Notes: generated by a model from the letters alone, not told the origin. A stretch of DNA of 7,696 bases from Bryobacteraceae bacterium (GCA_030039005.1 JASHQT010000339.1:1-7696); one strand, 5' to 3'; counted from the stretch's first letter, positions 1 to 6,959 are shown. Numbers and translations are program-made.

Positions 1-34
1 CAGACGATTCATCAGAAATATTTTCCCACATCGG

Positions 35-45
35 TTCTCGGAGAA
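35..45 (+). promoter_or_regulatory. Ribosome binding site inside a short inverted repeat
   Basis: TTCTCGGAGAA is a perfect 5-bp inverted repeat around a central G. Its right half contains GGAGA (40-44), the only Shine-Dalgarno-like sequence before the cytochrome start at 57. Pairing of the arms would need a one-base loop, so a stable hairpin is unlikely. It may just be a short DNA palindrome over the RBS. Confidence 0.3.
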
Positions 46-56
46 AGCCGCGTACA

Positions 57-482
57 ATGGTGCGCAGAATGAAATTGCGTCTTGGCATCGTGTTGTGTCT
101 TGCGGCCGCGCTGGACGCGCAGCCTCCGGCGTCGGTGTGGGACGGCGTGTATGCGCCCGCGCAGGCGGATCGCGGAAAGTCGCTTTACGCGGCCCAGTGC
201 GCCTCCTGCCACGGCGCGGCGCTCGACGGCAGCGGACAGGCGCCGCCGCTGACGGGCGCCGATTTCAAGAGCAACTGGAACGGGCAGAGCGCCGGCGATC
301 TGTTCGAGAAGATCCAGGCCACCATGCCCGCTGACCGTCCCGGCAACTTGACCCGGCCGCAGACCGTTGACATCCTGGCGTTCTTGCTGACCTCGAATGG
401 GTTTCCGCCCGGCGATAAGGATCTTCCGAGCGACGCCGCGGCGCTGGCGAAGATTCGCTTTGAGGCCGAGAAGCCGAAATAA
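57..482 (+). CDS. Secreted monoheme cytochrome c (class I-like)
   Basis: This 141-residue protein is probably an exported electron-transfer cytochrome. Residues 1-21 look like a signal peptide: basic MVRRMKLR, a hydrophobic stretch, then LDAQ as the likely cleavage region. One covalent heme site, CASCH (C48, C51, H52), follows the usual RGKSLYAAQ helix of small cytochromes c. M90 in ATMPADRPGNL is the likely axial methionine, and QTVDILAFLLTSNGFP matches the C-terminal helix of this fold. These small cytochromes often serve periplasmic dehydrogenases or occur as domains of them; no partner enzyme is visible here. The ATG at 57 is 12 nt after GGAGA (40-44). The in-frame ATG at 69 (M5) is an alternative that keeps the signal peptide. 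The next gene starts 4 nt after the stop. The family call is firm; the redox partner is unknown. Confidence 0.9.
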   Translation: MVRRMKLRLGIVLCLAAALDAQPPASVWDGVYAPAQADRGKSLYAAQCASCHGAALDGSGQAPPLTGADFKSNWNGQSAGDLFEKIQATMPADRPGNLTRPQTVDILAFLLTSNGFPPGDKDLPSDAAALAKIRFEAEKPK

Positions 483-486
483 GACG

Positions 487-690
487 TTGAGCGAAGAGCA
501 GGCATTTGCGGGACTGTGCGCCACTTGCATCCACATGCGGAAGATTGTTTCCGATCGCGGATCGGTGTTCTATCTCTGCCGGCTCTCGAAGGCCGACCCG
601 AGCTTTCCCAAATATCCCCGGTTGCCGGTGCTCGCATGCCGCGGTTACGAGGCGCGGGAGTCGCCGGGCAGCGCCGCGGGTCGAGAATGA
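487..690 (+). CDS. Small four-cysteine protein, probably metal-binding, unknown function
   Basis: The 67-residue product, counted from the TTG at 487, has four cysteines: C11-x2-C14, C31 and C51. The most distinctive stretch is FPKYPRLPVLACRGYE (residues 40-55), and RGSVFYLCRLS surrounds C31. The spacing suggests a zinc or iron-sulfur site, though H16 could also take part. It resembles short uncharacterised bacterial proteins I remember with the same CxxC / FYLC / FPKYPxLPVxxCxGY pattern; I cannot name a Pfam entry. The TTG start lies 4 nt after the cytochrome stop and places CxxC near the N-terminus. The longer ATG start at 397 would overlap the cytochrome by 86 nt and add an arginine-rich tail that looks like out-of-frame translation. 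A TTG at 460 is a further option. The RBS is weak, so translational coupling to the cytochrome gene is likely. There is no signal peptide, so it is cytoplasmic. Confidence 0.72.
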   Translation: MSEEQAFAGLCATCIHMRKIVSDRGSVFYLCRLSKADPSFPKYPRLPVLACRGYEARESPGSAAGRE

Positions 691-696
691 CACCTT

Positions 697-730
697 GCGC
701 TTCTACCTGTTTCGTGATATGTAGAAGTGC
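697..730. promoter_or_regulatory. Inverted repeat before the permease gene: candidate operator or mRNA hairpin
   Basis: Arms GCGCTTCTAC (697-706) and GTAGAAGTGC (721-730) are complementary at 9 of 10 positions, with a 14-nt AT-richer loop. The tenth position would be a G-U pair in RNA. The right arm ends exactly where the permease RBS GAGGT (731-735) begins. Weak promoter-like hexamers TTGCGC (695-700) and TATGTA (718-723), 17 nt apart, overlap the arms, which is how a repressor site is often placed. ADOP permeases are often linked to PadR-type regulators, so a dimeric repressor site is one reading; no regulator gene lies in the window. A stem next to the RBS is the other reading. Confidence 0.45.
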
Positions 731-735
731 GAGGT
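731..735 (+). promoter_or_regulatory. Ribosome binding site deciding the permease start
   Basis: GAGGT lies 9 nt before ATG 745 (a second ATG follows at 748). It selects this start over the upstream in-frame GTG at 727, which has no RBS and is part of the right arm of the inverted repeat. Confidence 0.6.
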
Positions 736-744
736 ATCATAACG

Positions 745-3387
745 ATGATGTGGCTCGGTCGATTATTGCGGCGGAGACGCATGGAACAGCAGCTCGACAA
801 GGAACTGGAATTCCATCTCGAGCAGCACGCGGCCGACTTGATCGCGCGCGGACACGGTCCTGAAGAAGCGCGTCGGCTGTCCAGGATCGCCGTGGGCGGG
901 CCCGAGCAAGTGAAGGAGGCCTGCCGCGACGCACGGGGGAACATCTGGCTGGAGGATCTCGTACGCGACGTCCGCTACGCGCTGCGAACTTTGCGGCAGC
1001 GGCCGGGGTTCGCCGCCATCGCGCTGGTGACGCTGGCGTTGGGGACCGGCGCCACCACCACGATGTTCACGCTGCTGAACGCCGTGCTGTTGAAGCCGTT
1101 CGCCTACCGCGATCCGGGGCGGCTGGTGCGAGTGCGCGAGCAGACCAACTGGAGCACGGTGGACGGGAATCTGTGGGGCGTGGCGTATCCGAACTATGTC
1201 GATGCGAAGCGCGAAGCCGGATCGCTGGAGATGACGGCATGGGGCTTCGAGAGCGGTACCGTGAGTGCGCCGGGCGCGGCCGAATATGTCGATGGTCTGG
1301 AGATCTCAAGCGATTTGCTCCCGATGTTGGGCGTGCACGTGGCGCGGGGCCGCGAGTTCGTGCCGGAAGACGACCGGCCTGGAGCGGCGCCGGTGGCGAT
1401 CATTAGCCATGGTTTGTGGCAGCGGCGCTTCGGAGGGAACGCAACGGCGATCGGCGCGCCGCTCACGTTTGACGGAAAGCAGTATACGGTTGTGGGAGTG
1501 ACGGCGCCGAATTTCCGCTTGGAGGATTTCGAATTCGATGTGTTGACGCCGCTGGGGCAGACCACAGTGCCGCCACTGGCAAATCGAGACATTCACAGGT
1601 TTCGGGTTGTGGCGCGTCTGCGGCCCGGCGCGACGCTGGCGCAAGCGCGCCGCGAGCTAGCGGTGCTCGGGCGACGGCTCGAAGCAGAATATCCGGAATC
1701 GAATCGCAGGCGCACATTCGTCGTCTATCCGCTGCGTCCCGAAGTGGGAGACGCGCGTTCCACGCTGTGGTTGCTGCTGGGCGCGGTCAGCCTGGTGTTG
1801 TTGATCGCGTGTGCGAACATTGCGAGCTTACTGCTGGCGCGCGCACTTTCGCGCGAACGTGAACTCACGATGCGAGCAGCGCTCGGGGCGAGCCGCGGCC
1901 GGCTGGCGCGGCAGTGCCTGACCGAGAGCGCCGTATTAGCTCTGGCGGGCGGGACACTGGGCGTCCTGCTCGCCGCGTCGGGCGTCCGTCCTTTCGTGGC
2001 GTTTTGGCCGGGTGGATTGCCGCGGGCCGAAGGACTTCAGATGGACGGGCGCGTGCTGTTGTTCGCGGCCGGCGTCTCGTTTGTCAGCGGGCTGCTCTTC
2101 GGACTGGCGCCGGCGCTGCGAGCGCCCGCGGGAGCGCTGGACCGGGCATTGCGCGCCGGATCGCGGACGGTTACCGGCGGCGCGCGCCGCTTGCATCGTG
2201 CCTTTGTGATTGCGGAGATCGCGATCGCGATGGTGCTGCTGGTATCGGCCGGAATCCTCGGACGAACGCTGCTGCGCTTGGCCGCGCTCGACCCCGGGGT
2301 CAACATTCGCAACGTGCTTACGGCGCGAATCGCGCTCTCGCCCGCGACGCTCGAAGATCCCGATCGCACACGCGCGGCCTGGCAGGATCTTCTGTGCCGC
2401 GCGCGGCGCGTGCCGGGCGTGAACGCGATCGCCATGGTGGACACGGTGCCCATGCGCTTGGGAAGCAACCCGATTCCGTATTCGCTGGCTCCTCGCGATC
2501 AGTTCGACGAGCGTGAGCCGATCATGCTGGCTAACAGTGTGACGCCGGACTATCTGAAAGTCACGGGCATAGCGCTTCAGCGAGGACGCTTCTTCACCGA
2601 CGCCGATCGCAAAGGGAGCGAATTGGTGGCGGTGATCGATGATGTGATGGCGCGCCAGGCGTTCGGCGCTCAAGATCCCATCGGCAAACACATCTGGACG
2701 GTTTTTGAGCCAGCCCCGCTCACCGTGATCGGTGTGGTGGGCCACGTGCGCCAATGGGGATTGGCATCCGACGATCAAGCGCAAGTGCGGGCCCAGCTTT
2801 ACTATCCTTTCGCGCAAGTGCCGGACCCGTTGGTGCGCCGTTGGTCCGAGCTGATGTCCGTCGCGGTTCGCACGAGCGTCAATCCGCTGAGCGTCGTCGA
2901 GCCTTTGCGCGCGCAGGTGCGTGGCGCGAGCGGCGATCAAGTGATGTACGAAATTCGTACGTTCGAGCAGCTTGCCGAGGCATCGCTCGCCCGGCAACGT
3001 TTTCTCCTGATCTTGTTTGGAGCCTTCGCCGCGCTGGCGTTGCTGCTGGCTTCCATCGGAATTTATGGTCTGCTGGCTCATTTGACCAGCCAACGTGTGC
3101 CCGAGATTGGCGTGCGCATGGCATTGGGTGCGAGCGCTCGCGAGGTGGTGTGGATGATCTTGCGGCAGAGCCTGGCGATGATTCTGGCTGGCGTAGGCGT
3201 CGGGATCGCGGGCGCGTTCGCAGCGGCCCGTTTGCTGGTGCGCCTGGTCGAAGGTGTGCGCTCGATTGAGCCTCTGACGTTCGGGCTAATGATTGCCGTA
3301 CTGATCATCGCCGCGCTTGTGGCGAGCTTTTTGCCGGCGCATCGCGCGAGCCGCATCGATCCGATGAAGGCGCTGAGGCAGGAGTAG
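745..3387 (+). CDS. ADOP-type ABC transporter permease (MacB/FtsX family, duplicated)
   Basis: This is an inner-membrane permease of about 880 residues with two MacB-like halves. Residues 1-80 form the cytoplasmic ADOP prefix (RRRRMEQQLDKELEFHLEQH, a heart of charged helices). TM1 is near 90-113 (FAAIALVTLALGTGATTTMF), followed by a first periplasmic MacB_PCD domain. FtsX domain 1 covers about 339-460, including LIACANIASLLLARALSRERE and MRAALGASRGRLARQ. A second TM/PCD unit starts near 482 (AFVIAEIAIAMVLLVSAGIL), and FtsX domain 2 covers about 752-880, ending HRASRIDPMKALRQE. The family couples ATP hydrolysis by a separate ATPase to mechanical work or export across the envelope. No ATPase or membrane-fusion gene is nearby, which is usual for this 'orphan' group; the substrate is unknown. 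I prefer ATG 745 because GAGGT (731-735) sits 9 nt upstream; GTG 727 lies inside the inverted repeat. Confidence 0.93.
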   Translation: MMWLGRLLRRRRMEQQLDKELEFHLEQHAADLIARGHGPEEARRLSRIAVGGPEQVKEACRDARGNIWLEDLVRDVRYALRTLRQRPGFAAIALVTLALGTGATTTMFTLLNAVLLKPFAYRDPGRLVRVREQTNWSTVDGNLWGVAYPNYVDAKREAGSLEMTAWGFESGTVSAPGAAEYVDGLEISSDLLPMLGVHVARGREFVPEDDRPGAAPVAIISHGLWQRRFGGNATAIGAPLTFDGKQYTVVGVTAPNFRLEDFEFDVLTPLGQTTVPPLANRDIHRFRVVARLRPGATLAQARRELAVLGRRLEAEYPESNRRRTFVVYPLRPEVGDARSTLWLLLGAVSLVLLIACANIASLLLARALSRERELTMRAALGASRGRLARQCLTESAVLALAGGTLGVLLAASGVRPFVAFWPGGLPRAEGLQMDGRVLLFAAGVSFVSGLLFGLAPALRAPAGALDRALRAGSRTVTGGARRLHRAFVIAEIAIAMVLLVSAGILGRTLLRLAALDPGVNIRNVLTARIALSPATLEDPDRTRAAWQDLLCRARRVPGVNAIAMVDTVPMRLGSNPIPYSLAPRDQFDEREPIMLANSVTPDYLKVTGIALQRGRFFTDADRKGSELVAVIDDVMARQAFGAQDPIGKHIWTVFEPAPLTVIGVVGHVRQWGLASDDQAQVRAQLYYPFAQVPDPLVRRWSELMSVAVRTSVNPLSVVEPLRAQVRGASGDQVMYEIRTFEQLAEASLARQRFLLILFGAFAALALLLASIGIYGLLAHLTSQRVPEIGVRMALGASAREVVWMILRQSLAMILAGVGVGIAGAFAAARLLVRLVEGVRSIEPLTFGLMIAVLIIAALVASFLPAHRASRIDPMKALRQE

Positions 3388-3419
3388 GACGGGGTCGGCC
3401 GGTGCTTAGTGGTCCTGCC
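3377..3419. terminator. Possible weak bidirectional terminator between convergent genes
   Basis: The permease (stop 3385-3387) and the leftward Ig-like gene (stop 3406-3408) converge with 18 nt between them. GGCAGGA (3377-3383) and TCCTGCC (3413-3419) are perfect 7-bp complementary arms around a 29-nt loop, and AGGAC/GTCCT (3386-3390, 3412-3416) is a competing pairing. There is no T-tract on either side and the loop is long, so an intrinsic terminator is doubtful. Confidence 0.2.
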
Positions 3420-4035
3420 GGACGATGACCGGTATTACTTTGCGCAGATTGTCATACGTGATGGTTATCCTTGTTTTGCCTGGCGCGACCGGGCTTACGA
3501 TGCCCTGGGCATCTACGGTGGCGATTTCGGGGTCCTCCGAGACGTATTTAATGCGGCTAGATTGCGAGAGATCGGCTTCGGTTTTGTCGGCGTAGCGGCC
3601 AGTGACGGAGAAGTAGCGTTTCTGGTCCATGGTGAAATCGGCGATGACGGGGTAGACGTCGATGCTGACGGGAGAGTCGGCGCGTTCGACCAGGATCTCG
3701 ATTGGAGTGGAATACACGAATTGCCGGGACGCCGTAACCCCACCGGCGGTCAGGGCGTAAGCCGTCGGCCGGGTGTCGCGGGGCACCTCAATCGTGAACC
3801 GAAATGGCGGCTGCGCGCGATTGACCTTGCTAAAGGGCACCCCCAGCGGATCGGGCGCACCAATGAACACGCCCAGAAAGCTGTCTTCAGTAGGTGAGGC
3901 CGTGACTGCCACGGTTAAAGAATCGCCCGGATGGACGGTTGTCCCGTCGGCCGGAGAAGTGATCCTGAGGCTAGGCTGTGCTGAAAGCGCTCCGGCTAAG
4001 GCCAGCAGGGAGATCAGCAGTTTGACGTGCTCCAT
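3406..4035 (-). CDS. Secreted Ig-like protein with C-terminal Big_2-type domain
   Basis: Counted from the ATG at 4035, this is a 209-residue exported protein. Residues 1-20 (MEHVKLLISLLALAGALSAQ) form a clear signal peptide with a -AQ end. Residues 22-117 look like an Ig/cadherin-type beta-sandwich: LRITSPADGTTVHPGDSLTV is the common start of such domains. Residues 122-205 match a bacterial Ig-like group 2 (Big_2) domain: DQKRYFSVTGRYADKTEADL, then YVSEDPEIATVDAQGIVSPV, then GKTRITITYDN. No catalytic domain, cell-wall anchor or lipobox is present, so a binding or structural surface role is inferred, not shown. ATG 4053 would add MPIFLL; neither start has a good RBS, and 4035 gives the more normal signal peptide. 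It converges with the permease and lies 70 nt beyond the small ORF upstream, so it may be the last gene of the leftward run. Confidence 0.82.
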   Translation of the reverse strand: MEHVKLLISLLALAGALSAQPSLRITSPADGTTVHPGDSLTVAVTASPTEDSFLGVFIGAPDPLGVPFSKVNRAQPPFRFTIEVPRDTRPTAYALTAGGVTASRQFVYSTPIEILVERADSPVSIDVYPVIADFTMDQKRYFSVTGRYADKTEADLSQSSRIKYVSEDPEIATVDAQGIVSPVAPGKTRITITYDNLRKVIPVIVRQDH

Positions 4036-4105
4036 GAGCAGGAATATCGGCATTCCGGGCGCTGGACTTTGTGAGTGAGCCCTGGCACGGCCCGCGGGTG
4101 CGCTG

Positions 4106-4324
4106 TCAAGCCCCCAATGGCTTACACCGGTGGCTCAGCCCCCGAAGCATCGAGCGAGCACAGTTGCTTGGCGGGTCCTTCATGCCCGCCGTGAATTCGC
4201 GGAGAGCGAATTCGCCCCATGCGGCGTGCTCGGCCGCTTCCTGGACGGACAACGACGAATAGTATGCGGAGATCGCACTGTCAATGCGGGCGCGCTCCTC
4301 GCGGTTCCGAAGCGGCCGAAGCAT
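4106..4324 (-). CDS. Small hypothetical protein with YYxSL…WGEFA motif, antitoxin-like
   Basis: The predicted product has 72 residues. Residues 9-44 (REERARIDSAISAYYSSLSV through WGEFALREF) look like a genuine conserved segment: a charged helix leading to YYSSLS (21-26) and WGEFA (36-40). This resembles the C-terminal part of small bacterial proteins I remember, some with an N-terminal ribbon-helix-helix antitoxin domain; that link is from memory and not certain. The remaining C-terminus (45-72) is not recognisable. ATG 4324 is 6 nt after the tpx stop, so it is probably translated by coupling, since no good RBS is visible. No room exists for an upstream DNA-binding domain, because tpx occupies that DNA. 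It could be a short stand-alone family member, a truncated relic, or a chance ORF. No toxin gene is adjacent. Confidence 0.5.
   Translation of the reverse strand: MLRPLRNREERARIDSAISAYYSSLSVQEAAEHAAWGEFALREFTAGMKDPPSNCARSMLRGLSHRCKPLGA
4193..4213. repeat. Perfect 8-bp hairpin inside the small ORF
   Basis: GAATTCGC (4193-4200) and GCGAATTC (4206-4213) are perfectly complementary around the 5-nt loop GGAGA. Each arm holds a GAATTC palindrome, so the element is also a direct repeat. On the leftward gene it encodes EFALREF, just after the conserved W of the small ORF. No T-tract follows in either direction, so it is not a typical terminator. Confidence 0.5.
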
Positions 4325-4330
4325 GAGGCG

Positions 4331-4843
4331 CTACTTCGCCAGCGACCGTGCGGCGGCGAGCGCGGCTTCGTAATTGGGGTGGTCGGCGACTTCCTTCACG
4401 TATTCGACATGCTTGATGGTGTCGTCTTTATCGAGCACGAAAATCGCGCGGCTCTCGATGCGCATGTCTTTGATCAAGGTTCCGTAGTGCTCGCCGAAGG
4501 AGCCCGAGCGATGATCGGAGAGCATCTTGATCTTGTCGATGCCGAAATTGCCACACCAGCGCTTCTGCGCGAACGGCAGATCCATGCTGATGGTGTAGAT
4601 CTCAACGCCCGGAAGCTTAGCGGCCTCTTCATTGAAACGCTTGGTCTGCGCGTCGCAGACGGGCGTATCGAGCGACGGCACCACGCTGAAGATGCGCACG
4701 GATTTTCCGGTCCCGGCCAGATTCACCGGCTGGAGCGAATCGTTCACCGCGCTGAAATCGGGCGCCTTCTCGCCGGCCTTCAACTCGGGTCCCAGCAGCG
4801 TCAGCGGATTGCCTCTCATCGTCGTAGCTCCGGCTCTTTCCAT
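4331..4843 (-). CDS. tpx: Thiol peroxidase (Tpx, atypical 2-Cys peroxiredoxin)
   Basis: This enzyme reduces hydrogen peroxide and small alkyl hydroperoxides to water or alcohols, then is re-reduced by thioredoxin. The family is periplasmic or cytoplasmic depending on the species; no signal peptide is seen here, so it is cytoplasmic. The 170 residues match the usual 165-170. The Tpx core SVVPSLDTPVCDAQTKRFNE contains the catalytic T60 and peroxidatic C63; the resolving cysteine is C97 in RWCGNFGI, the Tpx spacing. R132 in SRAIFVLDKD is the likely third active-site residue. The N-terminus carries GNPLTLLGPELKAGEKAPDF, as in other Tpx proteins. ATG 4843 has a strong RBS, GAGGAGAG (4847-4854 on the plus strand as its complement), at 3-5 nt spacing. 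ATG 4819 (M9) is an alternative start without that RBS. It follows the DUF255 gene by 49 nt and precedes the small ORF by 6 nt. Confidence 0.96.
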   Translation of the reverse strand: MERAGATTMRGNPLTLLGPELKAGEKAPDFSAVNDSLQPVNLAGTGKSVRIFSVVPSLDTPVCDAQTKRFNEEAAKLPGVEIYTISMDLPFAQKRWCGNFGIDKIKMLSDHRSGSFGEHYGTLIKDMRIESRAIFVLDKDDTIKHVEYVKEVADHPNYEAALAAARSLAK

Positions 4844-4846
4844 GAA

Positions 4847-4854
4847 CTCTCCTC
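4847..4854 (-). promoter_or_regulatory. Strong ribosome binding site of tpx
   Basis: The leftward strand reads GAGGAGAG just before GTTC-type spacer bases and ATG 4843. It is the best Shine-Dalgarno match in the window and fixes the tpx start. Confidence 0.75.
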
Positions 4855-4881
4855 GAATGGGTTGGTTTGAATTTCCGACCT

Positions 4882-4887
4882 ATTGTA
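4882..4887 (-). promoter_or_regulatory. Possible -10 element for tpx
   Basis: The leftward strand reads TACAAT (5 of 6 to TATAAT) in the 49-nt gap between the DUF255 stop and tpx, 38 nt before the start codon. No clear -35 hexamer is present at 16-18 nt; TTGCGG lies at 19 nt. It could give tpx its own transcript besides read-through from upstream. Confidence 0.35.
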
Positions 4888-4892
4888 CCAAG

Positions 4893-6959
4893 TCACTTTA
4901 ACAACTCCGCAAAGTCGGCCAATTGGCTGGTTGGCTGTTGGCAAGTGTAGTTCTCACAAACATACGCGGCGGTCTTGCCATCTAGAGGATGCATCTGAGC
5001 CGCGGAGGGAAAGAACGTGGCATCGGAGAGCAGCGTGATGGTGTGGGGGAGGAATCGCGAGCGGATTTCGCGCAACATCTCGCCGGGCGGACCCGCGATG
5101 ACAATCTCTCTTTTCGGCGACAAGTAGTAATCGAGACCCACCAACATCTGCGGGACTGCCACCGGCTGCCCGGTAATTTTCGACCCCAGCGCGCGCAGGG
5201 TGCGTTCGGCGGCTTCGCGATAATCGGCGCGATCGGTAAAGTGGGCCAGGCGCAGCAAAACGAGCAGCGCGGCGGCGTTGCCCGAAGGTTCGGCGCCGTC
5301 GTAATCGTCCTTCATGCGGAGCACGAGATTGCTGTCGCCGGCCGCGGTGCTGAAGAACGCCCCCTGTTCGGGATCTTCGAATAGCTGGCGCATCTTATCC
5401 ACGAGGTGTATGGCGGTTTCGATGTGGCGCGAATCGAAATCGGCCTCGTAGAGGTCGAGCAGAGCGCCGATGAAAAAAACGTAGTCGTCGAGGAAACCCG
5501 AGATAGCCGCGTCGCCGTCGCGATAGCGGCGCAGCAGGATGCCGGAGGGTGCGTCGTACATGTGAGTGAGGATGAAGCCGGCCGCTTTCCGGGCCGCTTC
5601 CAGATAACGAGGCTCGTCGAGGACTTGCGCACCAATGGCGAAGGCCGAAATCATGAGACCGTTCCAGGCGGTGAGAATTTTGTCGTCGAGATGCGGGCGA
5701 ACGCGCTTGGAGCGGATGGCGAGCAGCGCGGCTCTGGCGGTCGCGAGCGCGGTTTCGGTGGCGTCGTCCAACGATTCGCGCAGGTACAGGATATTCTTGC
5801 CGGTGAACTCGCCGTGGGGATCTTCGGAAACGTTTCCGTCACGACGCACGCCGTAAACGCGCGCGATTTCCGGGTATTGCTCCAGTTCCGCCGCGGTCCA
5901 AACATAAAACGCGCCTTCACCTTTTTCATTCGGATTCGCCGGGTCGATGACGCTGTCGGCGTCTTCGGCCGAATAGAAGCCGCCCTCGCGATCGGTCATG
6001 TCGCGCAAAACATAATCGAGCGTGGAGCGCGCGATTTTCGCGTAAAAAGGATCGTGCGTGATCTGAAACGCTTCTAAATAAGAGATGGCGAGCTGGGCTT
6101 GGTCATAGAGCATTTTCTCGAAATGCGGGACGAACCAGCGTTCGTCGACGGAATATCGATGAAAACCGCCGCCTAGTTGATCGTGCATGCCGCCGTTGGC
6201 CATGGCGCGCAATGTATCGAGGGTCATCTCCAGCGCCTCGCGCTTCGTTTCCGCATTCGAGGCGAGCAGAGAATAGCGCAGCAGAAAATTGAAGGCCACG
6301 GGGCGGGGAAACTTGGGTGCGCTGCCGAATCCGCCGTGCTCGGAATCGTGCATGCGGCGAAAATGCTGGAACGCGGTATCGAGCACGGTGCGGTCCGGGA
6401 TGCCCGCCGACGCTGGGCCCGCGCCGGTGTAGTTTGCAAGCTGCGCGATGACGTCGGCGCCCGACTGCATGATGCGCGCGCGATCGGTGCGCCAGGCTTC
6501 AGCAATGCGTTGCAGGATGGCGCCAAATCCGGGGCGGCCGTAGCGATGATCGGGCGGCCAATAAGTGCCGCCGAAGAACGGCTTCAACTCGGGGGTCAGG
6601 AACACCGACATCGGCCAACCGCCGCCGCCGGTGGAAGCCTGGACGAAGGTCATGTAGACGCGGTCGACATCCGGCCGCTCTTCGCGATCCACTTTGACGG
6701 GCACGAAAGAACGGTTGAGGATTTGGGCAATGGCGTCGCTTTCGAAGGATTCGCGCTCCATCACGTGGCACCAATGGCACGTGGAATAGCCGACCGACAG
6801 GAAGATGGGCTTGTCGTCCGCGCGGGCCTTGGCGAAGGCGGCCTCGCCCCAGGGGTACCAGTCCACGGGATTGTGCGCGTGCTGCTGGAGGTAGGGGCTT
6901 TTCTCGTTGATTAGATGGTTGGGGATCAGGTGCTTGGCCGGGGCGCTCGGGGTGTCCAC
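4893..6959 (-). CDS. DUF255 / YyaL / SPATA20-family thioredoxin-domain protein
   Basis: The full-length 688-residue protein belongs to the conserved YyaL/SSP411 (SPATA20) family. Residues about 15-175 form the thioredoxin-like DUF255 domain: [20 protein letters not shown], the redox-type motif [10 protein letters not shown] (C61 and C64) and [20 protein letters not shown]. The remainder (about 190-670) is a six-hairpin glycosidase-like alpha/alpha barrel with [12 protein letters not shown] (near 279), YSAEDADS (near 328) and [12 protein letters not shown] (near 423). The C-terminal CENYTC pair (C668, C673) is also a family trait. The biochemical activity is not established; a thiol-redox or sugar-related role is often suggested. 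The start is GTG 6959, since the usual family N-terminus begins only a few residues later and there is no in-frame ATG before the motif; the RBS is poor. It is first in a leftward run with tpx, in keeping with thiol-redox chemistry. Confidence 0.95.
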   Translation of the reverse strand: MDTPSAPAKHLIPNHLINEKSPYLQQHAHNPVDWYPWGEAAFAKARADDKPIFLSVGYSTCHWCHVMERESFESDAIAQILNRSFVPVKVDREERPDVDRVYMTFVQASTGGGGWPMSVFLTPELKPFFGGTYWPPDHRYGRPGFGAILQRIAEAWRTDRARIMQSGADVIAQLANYTGAGPASAGIPDRTVLDTAFQHFRRMHDSEHGGFGSAPKFPRPVAFNFLLRYSLLASNAETKREALEMTLDTLRAMANGGMHDQLGGGFHRYSVDERWFVPHFEKMLYDQAQLAISYLEAFQITHDPFYAKIARSTLDYVLRDMTDREGGFYSAEDADSVIDPANPNEKGEGAFYVWTAAELEQYPEIARVYGVRRDGNVSEDPHGEFTGKNILYLRESLDDATETALATARAALLAIRSKRVRPHLDDKILTAWNGLMISAFAIGAQVLDEPRYLEAARKAAGFILTHMYDAPSGILLRRYRDGDAAISGFLDDYVFFIGALLDLYEADFDSRHIETAIHLVDKMRQLFEDPEQGAFFSTAAGDSNLVLRMKDDYDGAEPSGNAAALLVLLRLAHFTDRADYREAAERTLRALGSKITGQPVAVPQMLVGLDYYLSPKREIVIAGPPGEMLREIRSRFLPHTITLLSDATFFPSAAQMHPLDGKTAAYVCENYTCQQPTSQLADFAELLK

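Noticed and set aside
12..536. Leftward frame of 174 codons covering the cytochrome
   Set aside because: Arginine-rich composition with no motif, opposite a CASCH cytochrome with signal peptide.
715..739. Second short dyad TGATA…TATCA around the permease RBS
   Set aside because: Only 5-bp arms 15 nt apart; too weak beside the overlapping 10-bp repeat.
1936..3093. Long leftward open frame of 385 codons antisense to the permease
   Set aside because: It is rich in Arg, Gln and His with no domain pattern, and lies opposite a clear permease; it is a by-product of high GC codon bias.
3409..3897. Rightward frame of 162 codons opposite the Ig-like gene
   Set aside because: The leftward frame has a signal peptide and Big_2 pattern; the rightward one has neither and starts in a region with no RBS.
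4090..4097. CCCGCGGG palindrome in the gap between the small ORF and the Ig-like gene
   Set aside because: Short, GC-only and expected by chance in this composition; there is no T-tract for a terminator.
4130..4870. Rightward frame of 246 codons opposite tpx and the small ORF
   Set aside because: Tpx with its catalytic cysteines and strong RBS explains the region; this frame is an antisense shadow.
4923..4942. Three closely spaced TTGGC units near the end of the DUF255 gene
   Set aside because: They encode the family-typical C-terminal Gln/Pro/Ser segment and are explained by codon use; no array continues beyond them.
6177..6914. Rightward frame of 245 codons opposite the DUF255 gene
   Set aside because: The DUF255 protein is unmistakable on the other strand; the rightward product has no recognisable motif.
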